Below, piece after piece: positions 1-8,682 of a stretch of DNA of 64,000 nt. The position numbers and the translations under genes are program-made. Location of the stretch: assembly GCF_003385515.1 (NCBI RefSeq), contig NZ_QNVT01000010.1:1-64000 (forward strand). Direction: 5' to 3'. The notes below the pieces were generated by a model. It saw only the letters and a program-made list of their open reading frames with translations, was not told the origin of the DNA and ran no database searches. The DNA is from Chryseobacterium pennae (GTDB lineage: Bacteria > Bacteroidota > Bacteroidia > Flavobacteriales > Weeksellaceae). Each line of letters begins with the position of its first letter. The first letter of the stretch is position 1.

Positions 1-184
1 TACACGAAATAGTTCGTTTCTATGCATTCGTTTAGTTCACTTTATTTTCTCTGGTTCTTCAGTATTTAATTATTATCTAATTTATTACTAAATCCTTTTA
101 CAAATCTAAAGGCATTCGTGGCAATTTAAAACAACTCTTATTAGCAGTATTCAATTTATCGAAGATAAATCCTGAGCTTATCCT

Positions 185-1492
185 TTAATAAGCAACTTCC
201 ATTTTTACTTTTTTACCTTTCAGTTTTTCATTCTGAAGCTTTTTCAAAACAGTATTCACCTTATTTCTGGCAACCGCAACATAGGAAGTAGTGTCTTTTA
301 CTTCAATAGTACCTACATCTTCTTTTTGTAGTTCTCCTTTTTTAAGCAGATACCCTACGATATCAACTTTATTTACTTTATCTTTTTTTCCTGCGCTGAT
401 ATAAATAGTCTGGAAAGGTGTTTTTTGCGGAACCTGGGTGAATCCGGCAACACTTTCTTCAGGCGTATCATTTTTGATGAACGGGAAATTTTCCTCTTCC
501 GTCATAATCAGGTAGACAAAACCTTTAGCATTCATTCTGGCAGTACGTCCGTTTCTGTGGATGAAAGCATCTTCTTTTGGAGGAAGCTGATAATGTACGA
601 TAGATTCCACTTCAGGAATATCCAGCCCACGGGCAGCTAAATCTGTTGTGATAAGGATTCTTGCGGAATCGTTTCTGAATTTCAGTAATGCACGTTCTCT
701 TTCATCCTGTTCCATACCGCCATGGAAGGTTTCTCTGTCAATACCCATTTGATTGAGAAGTTCAGAGATACGGTCAACAGCATCACGGTGATTACAGAAA
801 ATCAGAGTTCTTTTGTTTCCGATTTTACAAACCAGATTGAAGAGAGTATCCAGTTTTTCTTCAGAAATAGTCATTACTTTTCTTAACTGAATATCCGGTT
901 TTACTTCATTCTCTTTAAGGAAGCTGATGATTTTTTCATCTTTCAAGCCTGTAAATGCAGGAATTTCATCCATTGCTGTTGCAGACGTTAAAATTCTTTG
1001 AGAAAGTCCTTTTAAAGAATTACAGATAAATTCCATATCATCATGGAAACCTAGCTCCAATGCCTTGTCAAATTCATCCAGAACCAATGTTTTGATCGTT
1101 TTAGGATCAAAATTATTATTTCTTACGTGATAAGTAACTCTACCCGGAGTTCCGATTAAAACAGCCGGAGCTTCAATTAAATTATTGACTTCAATTTTTT
1201 TATCATGTCCACCATAGCAAACGGAAACTTTAAAATCTGTTCCCATCGATTTGAAAACCTGTTCAATCTGTAATGCCAGTTCTCTGGCAGGAACTAATAT
1301 CAATGCCTGAACTCCCTGAACATCTTTTTTCAGATTTCTGAGAACCGGAAATAGAAAAGCAAGGGTTTTTCCTGATCCGGTAGGAGAGAGCAGTACAATA
1401 TCAGTATTGTTTTCAGACGCTTTATAAGTAGATTTCTGCATCTGATTCATATCCTGAATCTGCAGCTTTTGATAAATTGATTGTAGTTCCAT
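185..1492 (-). CDS. dbpA: DEAD-box ATP-dependent RNA helicase, DbpA-like
   Basis: ATP-dependent RNA helicase of 435 residues. The Q-motif region is followed by Walker A SPTGSGKT (about residues 36-43), a DEAD-box variant read as DEFD, the SAT motif, and the helicase-C motif with HRNGRTAR. The last 70 residues or so resemble the DbpA RNA-binding domain, which in the family targets 23S rRNA during large-subunit assembly. Length is close to E. coli DbpA. It starts at an ATG at 1492 and is the only gene on this strand here. The DbpA assignment rests on the C-terminal domain; a general DEAD-box call is certain. Confidence 0.85.
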   Translation of the reverse strand: MELQSIYQKLQIQDMNQMQKSTYKASENNTDIVLLSPTGSGKTLAFLFPVLRNLKKDVQGVQALILVPARELALQIEQVFKSMGTDFKVSVCYGGHDKKIEVNNLIEAPAVLIGTPGRVTYHVRNNNFDPKTIKTLVLDEFDKALELGFHDDMEFICNSLKGLSQRILTSATAMDEIPAFTGLKDEKIISFLKENEVKPDIQLRKVMTISEEKLDTLFNLVCKIGNKRTLIFCNHRDAVDRISELLNQMGIDRETFHGGMEQDERERALLKFRNDSARILITTDLAARGLDIPEVESIVHYQLPPKEDAFIHRNGRTARMNAKGFVYLIMTEEENFPFIKNDTPEESVAGFTQVPQKTPFQTIYISAGKKDKVNKVDIVGYLLKKGELQKEDVGTIEVKDTTSYVAVARNKVNTVLKKLQNEKLKGKKVKMEVAY

Positions 1493-1573
1493 GGCGCAAA
1501 GATAATGAATTTTAGAGTTTGAGAATGTTAGAGTTTGAGTGTTTTAGGCTGATAGAGTCATAGTCTGTGCTTC

Positions 1574-1610
1574 TGTCATTCTGAATGGAATGTAACGCAG
1601 TGAAGAATCT
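1574..1610 (+). repeat. Dispersed 'TGTCATTCTGAA...GAAGAATCT' repeat
   Basis: Starts TGTCATTCTGAATGG and ends GTGAAGAATCT. Near-identical versions lie at 31327-31363 and 45823-45860. From memory this is a very common short intergenic repeat in Bacteroidetes genomes; that is recall, not a search result. Confidence 0.65.
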
Positions 1611-1737
1611 CAAAAGTAATAATGGTCTGCAACATCATCTATACTTATTGAATTATTAAGACTTTTTTCTTTCAATTATAGATGCTTCAACTTCGTTCAG
1701 CATCACAGCTCTAATGCGATGATGTTTAATTATACAT

Positions 1738-1766
1738 TGTCAGGCTGAGCGGAGTCGAAGCCTTTT
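1738..1766 (+). repeat. Dispersed 'TGTCAGGCTGAGCGGAGTCG' repeat
   Basis: Reads TGTCAGGCTGAGCGGAGTCG followed by AAGCCTTTT. It is a variant of the same family as 1574-1610, with the same opening TGTCA..CTGA and a purine-rich ending. Confidence 0.55.
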
Positions 1767-1812
1767 AATATAGAGGTAACAGATTTTTAAATAATAGACA
1801 ATCCGCTGACTG

Positions 1813-1855
1813 AATAATAGACAATTCACTTGCGAAGCAAAAATTCACTATTGAC
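1813..1855 (+). repeat. Dispersed 'AATAGACAATTCAC' repeat with small hairpin
   Basis: AATAGACAATTCAC is followed by the palindrome TTGC-GAA-GCAA and then TTCACTATTGAC, which roughly mirrors the left side. A partial direct copy (AATAATAGACAATC) lies just upstream at about 1792-1805. It looks like an intergenic repeat rather than coding DNA. Confidence 0.5.
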
Positions 1856-1895
1856 GTTTTATGGGAAACCGTAACTGTTTAAGTTTTAGAGGGGA

Positions 1896-1903
1896 TAAAT
1901 TTG
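1896..1903 (+). promoter_or_regulatory. Probable -10 box of the mod-res operon
   Basis: TAAATTTG is an exact match to the Bacteroidetes -10 consensus TAnnTTTG. It lies inside the first 21 codons of the longest mod ORF and 20 nt before the ATG at 1924. No clear -33 TTG is seen. Its position argues for the 1924 start. Confidence 0.5.
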
Positions 1904-1923
1904 AAGCAACAAAACTTACTGCT

Positions 1924-3813
1924 ATGAAACTCTATCAAACCTTAGAAAATCAAATTAAGAAAGAACCTAACTACGTTTCCGATAACGGAGAAATAAAAAA
2001 ATGGGTGGTACTCAACAAAGCACAAAACTTCGATGAAGAACTGATTGGATTGTTATTAGAAGACGCAGACTTAAAGGAGAAATTTTTCGTACAAATAAAA
2101 GAGGTCTGGGTATTTAAACAAAATCTTTTCATCCAGTTTCTTGAACAGAAAAATTATCTCAACGACAGTTATACCCAGTTTAAAAATAAAGTAGGATTAA
2201 CCATTGATGGCAAGCATCTGAAACAACGTAACGAAGTATCATTGGTCTGGCCATTTAAAGACTGTATTCTGGAGGGTGGTCAAAGCCGTGAAGAAGATAA
2301 AAGAGAAGAAATTTTCTTTAATGAAACTCTCGCACAGGATGAAATTACCGAATTACTGGATCCAAAAGTATTGACGAATGCCAAACGGTTTGATAAAGAC
2401 GGGGAACATTCTTTTGATCAATTCAATAGAAATGAAAGTGGGATCATTACAGATAACCTGATCATCAAAGGAAACAATCTTTTGGCACTGCATTCTTTGA
2501 AAAAAGAGTTTGCGGGAAAGGTGAAGCTGATTTATATAGATCCGCCTTATAATACAGGGAATGATGGGTTTAAGTATAATGATAGTTTTAATCATTCTAC
2601 TTGGTTGAGCTTTATGAAAAATAGACTTAGTATTGCACGAGAATTATTAAGAAATGATGGGCTTATTTTTATTCAGTGTGATGATAATGAACAAGCATAT
2701 TTGAAAGTATTAATGGACGAAATTTTTATAAGAGAAAATTTTGTGAGTAATATTGTTTGGAAAGGTAGAGGTGGAAGGCAGGATAGCAAATTTATTGCAC
2801 AGATCCATGAAACAATTATTTGCTTTTCAAAAAATATTTCTGAATTAGAACTGTTTAAAAATACTGTCGAAGATACATCTAGTTATTCATTGAAAGATGA
2901 GAAAGGTAATTATAAAATCCAATTAATTAGAAAATGGGGAAGTAATAGTAGAAGAATTGATAGACCTAACTTATATTATGGAGTTGAATTTAAAAATGAA
3001 GTTGTTTTTCCAATTATGCCTGATGGAACCGATGGTTGTTGGAGGTGGAGCCATACTAAGCTTAAAAAATCAATTGAAGATGATAATGTAATATTAATTG
3101 AAAAAGAAGGAAGAAAAGAGTTATATGAAAAAATATATGAAAAAGATGGTACAAAGCAAGTTGTCTTTAATTCTTGGATTGATGAATCATTTTCTGGACA
3201 AGGTGCAAAAACTCTTAAAGATATTTTTAGGACTAAAATATTTGATTATCCTAAACCTGAACAATTAATAGCTAAATTAATTGAAATATCTACTTTAGAA
3301 AACGACATCATTCTCGACTACCATCTCGGAAGTGGTACAACAGCATCCACAGCTCATAAAATGAACCGCCAATACATCGGAATAGAGCAGATGGATTATA
3401 TAGAAACTGTCGCTGTAGAACGCTTGAAAAAAGTTATTGATGGTGAGCAAGGCGGAATTTCCAAATCCGTAAACTGGCAAGGCGGTGGCTCTTTCATCTA
3501 CCTCGAACTCAAAAAATACAATCAAACCTTCATTGAAAAAATAGAAGAAGCAAAAGATGAAGAAACGCTTCTTCAGGTTTGGGAGGAAATGAAAGCAAAA
3601 TCTTTTCTGAACTATAATGTAGACATTCAAAAACAGGAACAATGTATTGAAGATTTTAAATCATTAACCCTACAGGAACAGAAACAACATCTTTGCGAGC
3701 TGCTCGACAAAAATCAATTGTATGTCAATCTTTCTTCCCTTAATGATGGAGATTTTGAATGTACACCGGAAGAGCAGAGTGTAACCAGAGAATTTTATCA
3801 ACTTAAAAACTAA
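1924..3813 (+). CDS. mod: Type III restriction-modification DNA methyltransferase (Mod)
   Basis: Site-specific adenine-N6 methyltransferase of a type III system, 629 residues; it also supplies target recognition for Res. The catalytic motif DPPY (about residues 206-209) precedes the SAM-binding motif DYHLGSGTT (about 465-473), the order of beta-class amino-methyltransferases. The segment between them, the target recognition domain, is markedly more AT-rich than the flanks, as expected if it was exchanged by recombination. The ORF is open from an ATG at 1861, but ATG 1924 is preferred: MKLYQTLENQ looks like a normal Mod N-terminus and a -10 box lies upstream. No simple sequence repeat suggesting phase variation was seen. 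It ends 4 nt before res. Confidence 0.93.
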   Translation: MKLYQTLENQIKKEPNYVSDNGEIKKWVVLNKAQNFDEELIGLLLEDADLKEKFFVQIKEVWVFKQNLFIQFLEQKNYLNDSYTQFKNKVGLTIDGKHLKQRNEVSLVWPFKDCILEGGQSREEDKREEIFFNETLAQDEITELLDPKVLTNAKRFDKDGEHSFDQFNRNESGIITDNLIIKGNNLLALHSLKKEFAGKVKLIYIDPPYNTGNDGFKYNDSFNHSTWLSFMKNRLSIARELLRNDGLIFIQCDDNEQAYLKVLMDEIFIRENFVSNIVWKGRGGRQDSKFIAQIHETIICFSKNISELELFKNTVEDTSSYSLKDEKGNYKIQLIRKWGSNSRRIDRPNLYYGVEFKNEVVFPIMPDGTDGCWRWSHTKLKKSIEDDNVILIEKEGRKELYEKIYEKDGTKQVVFNSWIDESFSGQGAKTLKDIFRTKIFDYPKPEQLIAKLIEISTLENDIILDYHLGSGTTASTAHKMNRQYIGIEQMDYIETVAVERLKKVIDGEQGGISKSVNWQGGGSFIYLELKKYNQTFIEKIEEAKDEETLLQVWEEMKAKSFLNYNVDIQKQEQCIEDFKSLTLQEQKQHLCELLDKNQLYVNLSSLNDGDFECTPEEQSVTREFYQLKN

Positions 3814-3817
3814 GCAG

Positions 3818-6367
3818 ATGGCATTTTTACACGAAATATTCAATAATCCGTTTGCCCGTAAGGCTTTGGCAGATGTTGTTTTGCCTAATGTGATTGCTGA
3901 TAATCTGAAATTTGGGATTCGTCCTTATCAGGAAGAAGCCTTCAGACGTTATTTATATACCGAAAGGGAAGATTTTGATGGCAAACCTAAGAAGCCCCTG
4001 CATCTCCTTTACAATATGGCGACAGGAAGTGGGAAAACAATGGTGATGGGTGGTTTAATGCTTCATCTGTATGAAAAAGGATATCGTAATTTTCTGTTTT
4101 TTGTCAACAGTAATAATATCATTCAGAAAACGAAAGATAATTTTCTTAATCCACATACGTCCAAATATTTATTTAAGGAGAAGATTGTCGTCAATGGGAA
4201 AGAAGTTTTTTTGAAACAGATCGATAATTTTGACGAGTCAGACCATGAAAACATCAATATCAAATTTACCACAATCCAGCAGCTTCATATTGATTTAAAC
4301 AATACCAAAGAAAACAGTGTGACCTATGAAGATTTCCAGGATAAAAAGATCGTTCTGATAGCTGATGAGGCCCATCATCTGAACAGTGGGACAAAGAGCG
4401 GAAACCTATTTGGAAGCTGGGAAGAGACCGTTCTGGAGATTCTGCGGCAGAATTTTGAAAATATCCTTTTGGAATTTACTGCCACCTTAGATTATGAAAG
4501 CCGGGAAATTGTGGAGAAATACAAGGATAAAGTCATTTATAAATATGATCTTGCCCAGTTCAGAACTGATAAGTTTTCCAAGGAAATTAATCTTGTTCGC
4601 TCCATGTATGATGAACAGGAAAGAATTATTCAGGCATTGATTTTAAATTTGTACCGTCAGGAATTGGCGGCCATTCATCATATTAATCTAAAGCCCGTTA
4701 TTCTTTTCAAAGCTAAAAAAACGATCAAAGAATCGGAACAGAATAAAGAAAATTTCCATAAGCTGATTGATGATTTTTCTGAAAAACTGATAGAAAAGAT
4801 CAGAAAAACTTCCACAGTTTCTATTATTCAAAAGGCTTTTGATTTTTTTGAAGCCAGAAATATTTCGAAACATGATATTGTAAAAAGGATACAGGCTAAC
4901 TTCAGAGAAGAAAATTGTCTGAGTGCCAATAATGATTCAGAAGCAGAGAAAAACCAGATTTTACTCAATACGCTGGAAGAAGAAAATAACCCGATTCGTG
5001 CCGTATTTGCGGTCCATAAGCTCAATGAGGGCTGGGATGTTCTTAATTTATTTGATATTGTAAGATTGTATGAAGACCGCGACGGGAAAGATGGAAAGCC
5101 TGGAAAAACAACCCTTTCCGAGGCTCAGTTAATTGGTCGTGGAGCAAGATATTATCCGTTTGCTGTGGAAGAAGGAGAAGATAGATTTGTACGGAAATAT
5201 GATGACGATATTTCAAATGATCTGAAGATTTTAGAGGAACTGTATTACCACACCAAAGAAGACAGCCGTTATATTTCAGAACTTAAAAAGGCATTGGTAG
5301 ACTCAGGAATATACGAAGATGAGACCAATCTTGAGACAAAACAGCTAAAATTGAAACCTCTATTTAAAACCTCAGAATTATATAAAAACGGAGTGGTATT
5401 CTCTAATAGAAAAATTCCCAAAAATTTTAATCAGATAAAGTCCTTTAAGGATCTGGGAATTATTAAACCCAGGTTTAGTCATCAGTTATCTTCAGGAAGT
5501 GGAAGAACATCCAATGTCTTTTTTGAATTAGAGAAACCAGTTCCTTCTGATGAGGGAATAAAGTCTGAAGGAATCAAAATTCAGGATATTCAGAAGCATG
5601 TAGTCAGATATGCCTTAAGCCGGAATCCTTTTTACTACTTTGATCATCTTTCGCGTTATTTTCCCAATATAACATCTATCTGGGATTTTATAGTGGATGA
5701 AAAATATTTGGGCGGAATGGAAATCATATTCTATGGAACTCAAAACCGTCTCCAGGAAATTTCACATTTTGATTACCTGCAGGCACTGAACGGATTGTTG
5801 CAGAATATAGAAGCGGATATTAAGCATAATGCTCCGGATTATGAAGGGTCTTCATTCCAGGCACAGCCTATTCATGAAGTTTTCAGAGATAAAGAAATCA
5901 GGGTTAAAAAAGATAGTGAAAGAGCAAAAGGGCAGGAAAGTGTGGTTTTGGATGAACCTTGGTATGCCTATAACGCGAATTATGGAACCAATGAAGAAAA
6001 AAGATTTGTAGAATTATTTGCCAGACGCTTCAAAGGTCTAAACCAAAAGTTTCAGGATATTCATCTGATCCGTAATGAAAGGGAAGTTAAGATCTTTGAT
6101 AAGTCAGGACGTGCTTTTGAACCGGACTTTATTCTGTTTTGCAGTCAGAAGAAAGATAAGCAGCTTACTTATCAGGTTTTTATAGAGCCTAAAGGGACTC
6201 ATTTAATTGATTATGACAGGTGGAAAGATGATTTTTTGAAAGAAATGGGAGATGAAAAAAACACCATTACCATTCATACTGATCATTATTTAATTACCGC
6301 TGTACCATTTTACAACCATGAAACTGAAAGAGAGTTTGAACAGGCTTTGGAAAAAATATTTATGTAA
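3818..6367 (+). CDS. res: Type III restriction enzyme Res subunit
   Basis: ATP-dependent translocase and endonuclease subunit of the type III system, 849 residues, acting with Mod on unmethylated head-to-head sites. Visible are Walker A ATGSGKT (68-74), the DEAH box (183-186), FTATLDY (motif III), the motif VI-like IGRGARYY, and a C-terminal PD-(D/E)XK nuclease with D770 and E790-P-K792. Full length and apparently intact. It starts 4 nt after mod, so the two are translated from one message. No terminator was recognised after it. Confidence 0.93.
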   Translation: MAFLHEIFNNPFARKALADVVLPNVIADNLKFGIRPYQEEAFRRYLYTEREDFDGKPKKPLHLLYNMATGSGKTMVMGGLMLHLYEKGYRNFLFFVNSNNIIQKTKDNFLNPHTSKYLFKEKIVVNGKEVFLKQIDNFDESDHENINIKFTTIQQLHIDLNNTKENSVTYEDFQDKKIVLIADEAHHLNSGTKSGNLFGSWEETVLEILRQNFENILLEFTATLDYESREIVEKYKDKVIYKYDLAQFRTDKFSKEINLVRSMYDEQERIIQALILNLYRQELAAIHHINLKPVILFKAKKTIKESEQNKENFHKLIDDFSEKLIEKIRKTSTVSIIQKAFDFFEARNISKHDIVKRIQANFREENCLSANNDSEAEKNQILLNTLEEENNPIRAVFAVHKLNEGWDVLNLFDIVRLYEDRDGKDGKPGKTTLSEAQLIGRGARYYPFAVEEGEDRFVRKYDDDISNDLKILEELYYHTKEDSRYISELKKALVDSGIYEDETNLETKQLKLKPLFKTSELYKNGVVFSNRKIPKNFNQIKSFKDLGIIKPRFSHQLSSGSGRTSNVFFELEKPVPSDEGIKSEGIKIQDIQKHVVRYALSRNPFYYFDHLSRYFPNITSIWDFIVDEKYLGGMEIIFYGTQNRLQEISHFDYLQALNGLLQNIEADIKHNAPDYEGSSFQAQPIHEVFRDKEIRVKKDSERAKGQESVVLDEPWYAYNANYGTNEEKRFVELFARRFKGLNQKFQDIHLIRNEREVKIFDKSGRAFEPDFILFCSQKKDKQLTYQVFIEPKGTHLIDYDRWKDDFLKEMGDEKNTITIHTDHYLITAVPFYNHETEREFEQALEKIFM

Positions 6368-6440
6368 TCTCTGAATGTTCTTTTATTATTAAATATTGAC
6401 AATCAATTGTTTGTAGAGTAAATTAGTGAATTTGAAAATA

Positions 6441-6471
6441 TTGTTTATCTCAAATAAAATTTCTATCTTTG
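6441..6471 (+). promoter_or_regulatory. Promoter of rpsA
   Basis: A -33 TTG (6441-6443) is separated by 20 nt from a perfect -10 box TATCTTTG (6464-6471), followed by GCACC. This matches the Bacteroidetes consensus TTG-N17-23-TAnnTTTG. It implies an untranslated leader of a little over 110 nt. Confidence 0.75.
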
Positions 6472-6492
6472 CACCCACTTTTGTGGCGAAAA

Positions 6493-6558
6493 GGTTTGAA
6501 AGGTAAATTACTTACAATTAATTACTTCCGTATTTTTTAATCCTCATTTATTCAAACC
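6493..6558 (+). promoter_or_regulatory. Structured rpsA leader (long-range stem)
   Basis: GGTTTGAA (6493-6500) is exactly complementary to TTCAAACC (6551-6558), enclosing a 50-nt AT-rich loop within the predicted 5' leader. This could be an autoregulatory element bound by S1 itself, as known in principle for rpsA of E. coli. That role is inference only. Confidence 0.35.
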
Positions 6559-6592
6559 GTTAAAAAAGAAGGGATACAAATTTTATTAGAAA

Positions 6593-8383
6593 ATGTCAAA
6601 AGAGACAAATTCAGCAGAGGTTTTATTAAACCACAACGTAGCACCAGAACAATTTGATTGGGATTCTTTCGAATCAGGTCTTGATGCAGATGCGAGAAAA
6701 GAAAAAAGCGATTTAGAAGAAATCTATAACGGATCTCTTAACAGCCTAAACGATAATGACGTTTTAGTTGGTAGAGTTGTAAGATTAACTGATAAAGAAG
6801 CTATCGTAGACATCAACTTCAAATCTGAAGGTGTTATTTCTCTTAACGAATTCCGTTACAACCAAGGCCTAAAAGTAGGTGACGAGGTAGAAGTAATGGT
6901 TGACAAAAGAGAAGACAAAACTGGTCAGTTACAATTATCTCACAGAAAAGCTAGAACGCTTAAAGCTTGGGATAAAGTAAACGAACTTCACGAAACTGGA
7001 GAAATCGTTAACGGTTTTGTTAAATCAAGAACTAAAGGTGGTATGATCGTTGACGTTCACGGAATCGAAGCATTCTTACCAGGTTCTCAAATTGACGTTA
7101 AGCCAATTAAAGATTACGATCAGTTCGTAGGAAAAACTATGGAGTTCAAAGTTGTGAAAATCAACCCTGAGTTCAAAAACGTAGTTGTATCTCACAAAGC
7201 ATTGATCGAAGCAGATATCGAAGGTCAGAAAAAAGAAATCATCGCTCAGCTTGAAAAAGGTCAGGTTCTTGAAGGAACTGTTAAGAACATTACTTCTTAC
7301 GGTGTATTCATTGACTTAGGAGGTGTTGATGGATTGATCCACATTACAGACCTTTCTTGGTCTAGAGTGAACCACCCATCTGAAATCCTTGAGGACGGAC
7401 AAACTGTAAAAGTTGTAATCCTTGATTTCGATGATGAGAAAACAAGAATCCAGTTAGGTATGAAGCAATTAGAAGCTCATCCTTGGGATGCTCTTTCTGC
7501 TGACATGAAAGTTGGTGACAAAGTAAAAGGAAAAGTAGTAGTTCTTGCTGACTATGGTGCATTTGTAGAAATCGCTCCAGGTGTTGAAGGATTAATCCAC
7601 GTTTCTGAAATGTCTTGGTCTACTCACTTAAGATCTGCTGGAGATTTCGTAAAAGTAGGTGATGAAGTAGAAGCTGAAGTATTAACTTTAGATAGAGAAG
7701 ACAGAAAAATTTCTCTTGGTATCAAGCAGTTGTCTAAAGATCCATGGGAAAACATCGAAGCTAAGTATCCACTAGGATCTAAGCATGTAGGAACTGTAAG
7801 AAACTTCACTAACTTTGGTGTATTCGTAGAGTTAGAAGAAGGTATCGACGGATTAATCTACATCTCTGATCTTTCTTGGACTAAGAAAATCAAGCACCCA
7901 TCTGAGTTCTGTGCAGTAGGTGATAAATTAGATGTTGTAGTTCTTGAATTAGATATCCAAGCTAGAAGATTATCTCTAGGTCACAAGCAATTGACTGAAA
8001 ACCCATGGGATAAATTCGAAACTAAATATGCTGAAGGAACTATCCACGCTGGTAAAGCAGTAGAAGTTCACGATAAAGGAGCTTCTGTACAATTCGAAGA
8101 TGCTGAGGTTGAAGCTTTCTGCCCTTCAAGATTATTAGAGAAAGAAGATGGATCTAAAATCAAGAAAGGTGAAGATGCTCAATTCAAAGTAATTGAATTC
8201 AACAAAGAATTCAAGAGAGTTGTAGTTTCTCATACAGGGATCTTCAGAGACGAAGAAAAGAAAAACGTTAAAGAATCTTCTTCTAGAAACGTATCTTCTT
8301 CTTCAAACAACGAAGAAAGATCTACTCTTGGAGACATCGATGCATTAGCAGAGTTGAAAAGAAAAATGGAAGAAGGTAAATAA
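6593..8383 (+). CDS. rpsA: 30S ribosomal protein S1
   Basis: Ribosomal protein S1, which binds mRNA and helps its recruitment to the 30S subunit; 596 residues. Six S1 (OB-fold) repeats are readable, starting near residues 47, 135, 220, 307, 395 and 480. Repeats 3-5 carry the typical YGVF/YGAF and GLIHI-type strands. A Ser/Asn/Glu-rich tail follows the last repeat. Codon use is regular and typical of highly expressed genes. It has its own promoter, a long leader and a strong terminator, so it is monocistronic. In Bacteroidetes, where Shine-Dalgarno sequences are rare, S1 is expected to matter greatly for initiation. Confidence 0.96.
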   Translation: MSKETNSAEVLLNHNVAPEQFDWDSFESGLDADARKEKSDLEEIYNGSLNSLNDNDVLVGRVVRLTDKEAIVDINFKSEGVISLNEFRYNQGLKVGDEVEVMVDKREDKTGQLQLSHRKARTLKAWDKVNELHETGEIVNGFVKSRTKGGMIVDVHGIEAFLPGSQIDVKPIKDYDQFVGKTMEFKVVKINPEFKNVVVSHKALIEADIEGQKKEIIAQLEKGQVLEGTVKNITSYGVFIDLGGVDGLIHITDLSWSRVNHPSEILEDGQTVKVVILDFDDEKTRIQLGMKQLEAHPWDALSADMKVGDKVKGKVVVLADYGAFVEIAPGVEGLIHVSEMSWSTHLRSAGDFVKVGDEVEAEVLTLDREDRKISLGIKQLSKDPWENIEAKYPLGSKHVGTVRNFTNFGVFVELEEGIDGLIYISDLSWTKKIKHPSEFCAVGDKLDVVVLELDIQARRLSLGHKQLTENPWDKFETKYAEGTIHAGKAVEVHDKGASVQFEDAEVEAFCPSRLLEKEDGSKIKKGEDAQFKVIEFNKEFKRVVVSHTGIFRDEEKKNVKESSSRNVSSSSNNEERSTLGDIDALAELKRKMEEGK

Positions 8384-8407
8384 TCTTTGAACCATTTATA
8401 AATAAGG

Positions 8408-8433
8408 AGCCGCTCATTTGAGCGGCTTTTTTT
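8408..8433 (+). terminator. Rho-independent terminator of rpsA
   Basis: AGCCGCTCA (8408-8416) pairs perfectly with TGAGCGGCT (8419-8427), followed by a T7 tract. Confidence 0.92.
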
Positions 8434-8446
8434 GTGCTGTATTTTC

Positions 8447-8550
8447 AGGAGCTGTTTCCCGCTATCCACTCATACTCCTCGCTCCTTATCTCTCCAACGC
8501 ATGCTGTGGGGTAACCGTTGCTATCGGGGCTAGGAAGAGGCCGGGTAGTG
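8447..8550 (+). repeat. GC-rich dispersed repeat candidate
   Basis: A block of about 100 nt opens CAGGAGCTGTTTCCCGC and ends near ATCGGGGCTAGGAAGAGG. It is much richer in G+C than the AT-rich DNA on either side and has no coding sense fitting its neighbours. From memory, similar 'GGAGCTATTTCCCGC...ATCGGGGCTA' blocks recur between genes in flavobacteria. Only one copy is present in this window. Confidence 0.45.
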
Positions 8551-8682
8551 GGTGTTTGTTATTTTATATATTTACTTTGCTTTTTATTTATATTTTTCTG
8601 TTTATTATTTAATTATGTTAAAATATTTCACTAAATAAAGAAAAAGTGTTATTTTCATTACACTAAATTTAAAACTTTAACT

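Larger units (their letters stand above)
1493..1895. other. Intergenic region with several short dispersed repeats
   Basis: No convincing gene is seen between the helicase and mod. The stretch holds two copies of the 'CATTCTGA...GAAGAATCT' type element and a CAATAGACAATTCAC-type element, listed separately. It ends in the -10 box proposed for mod. Confidence 0.6.

Noticed and set aside
154..170. ATTTATC-GAA-GATAAAT after the helicase gene
   Set aside because: A 7-bp AT stem without a T tract on the minus strand; too weak to call a terminator.
1861..1923. Upstream ATG of mod
   Set aside because: The -10 box TAAATTTG lies inside this extension, and the conserved Mod N-terminus begins at 1924.
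1861..6367. Phase-variable type III system
   Set aside because: No homopolymer or short tandem repeat suitable for slipped-strand switching was seen in mod or its promoter.
8418..8612. 64-codon frame in the spacer after rpsA
   Set aside because: It starts inside the rpsA terminator and runs through the GC-rich dispersed repeat; better explained as repeat DNA.
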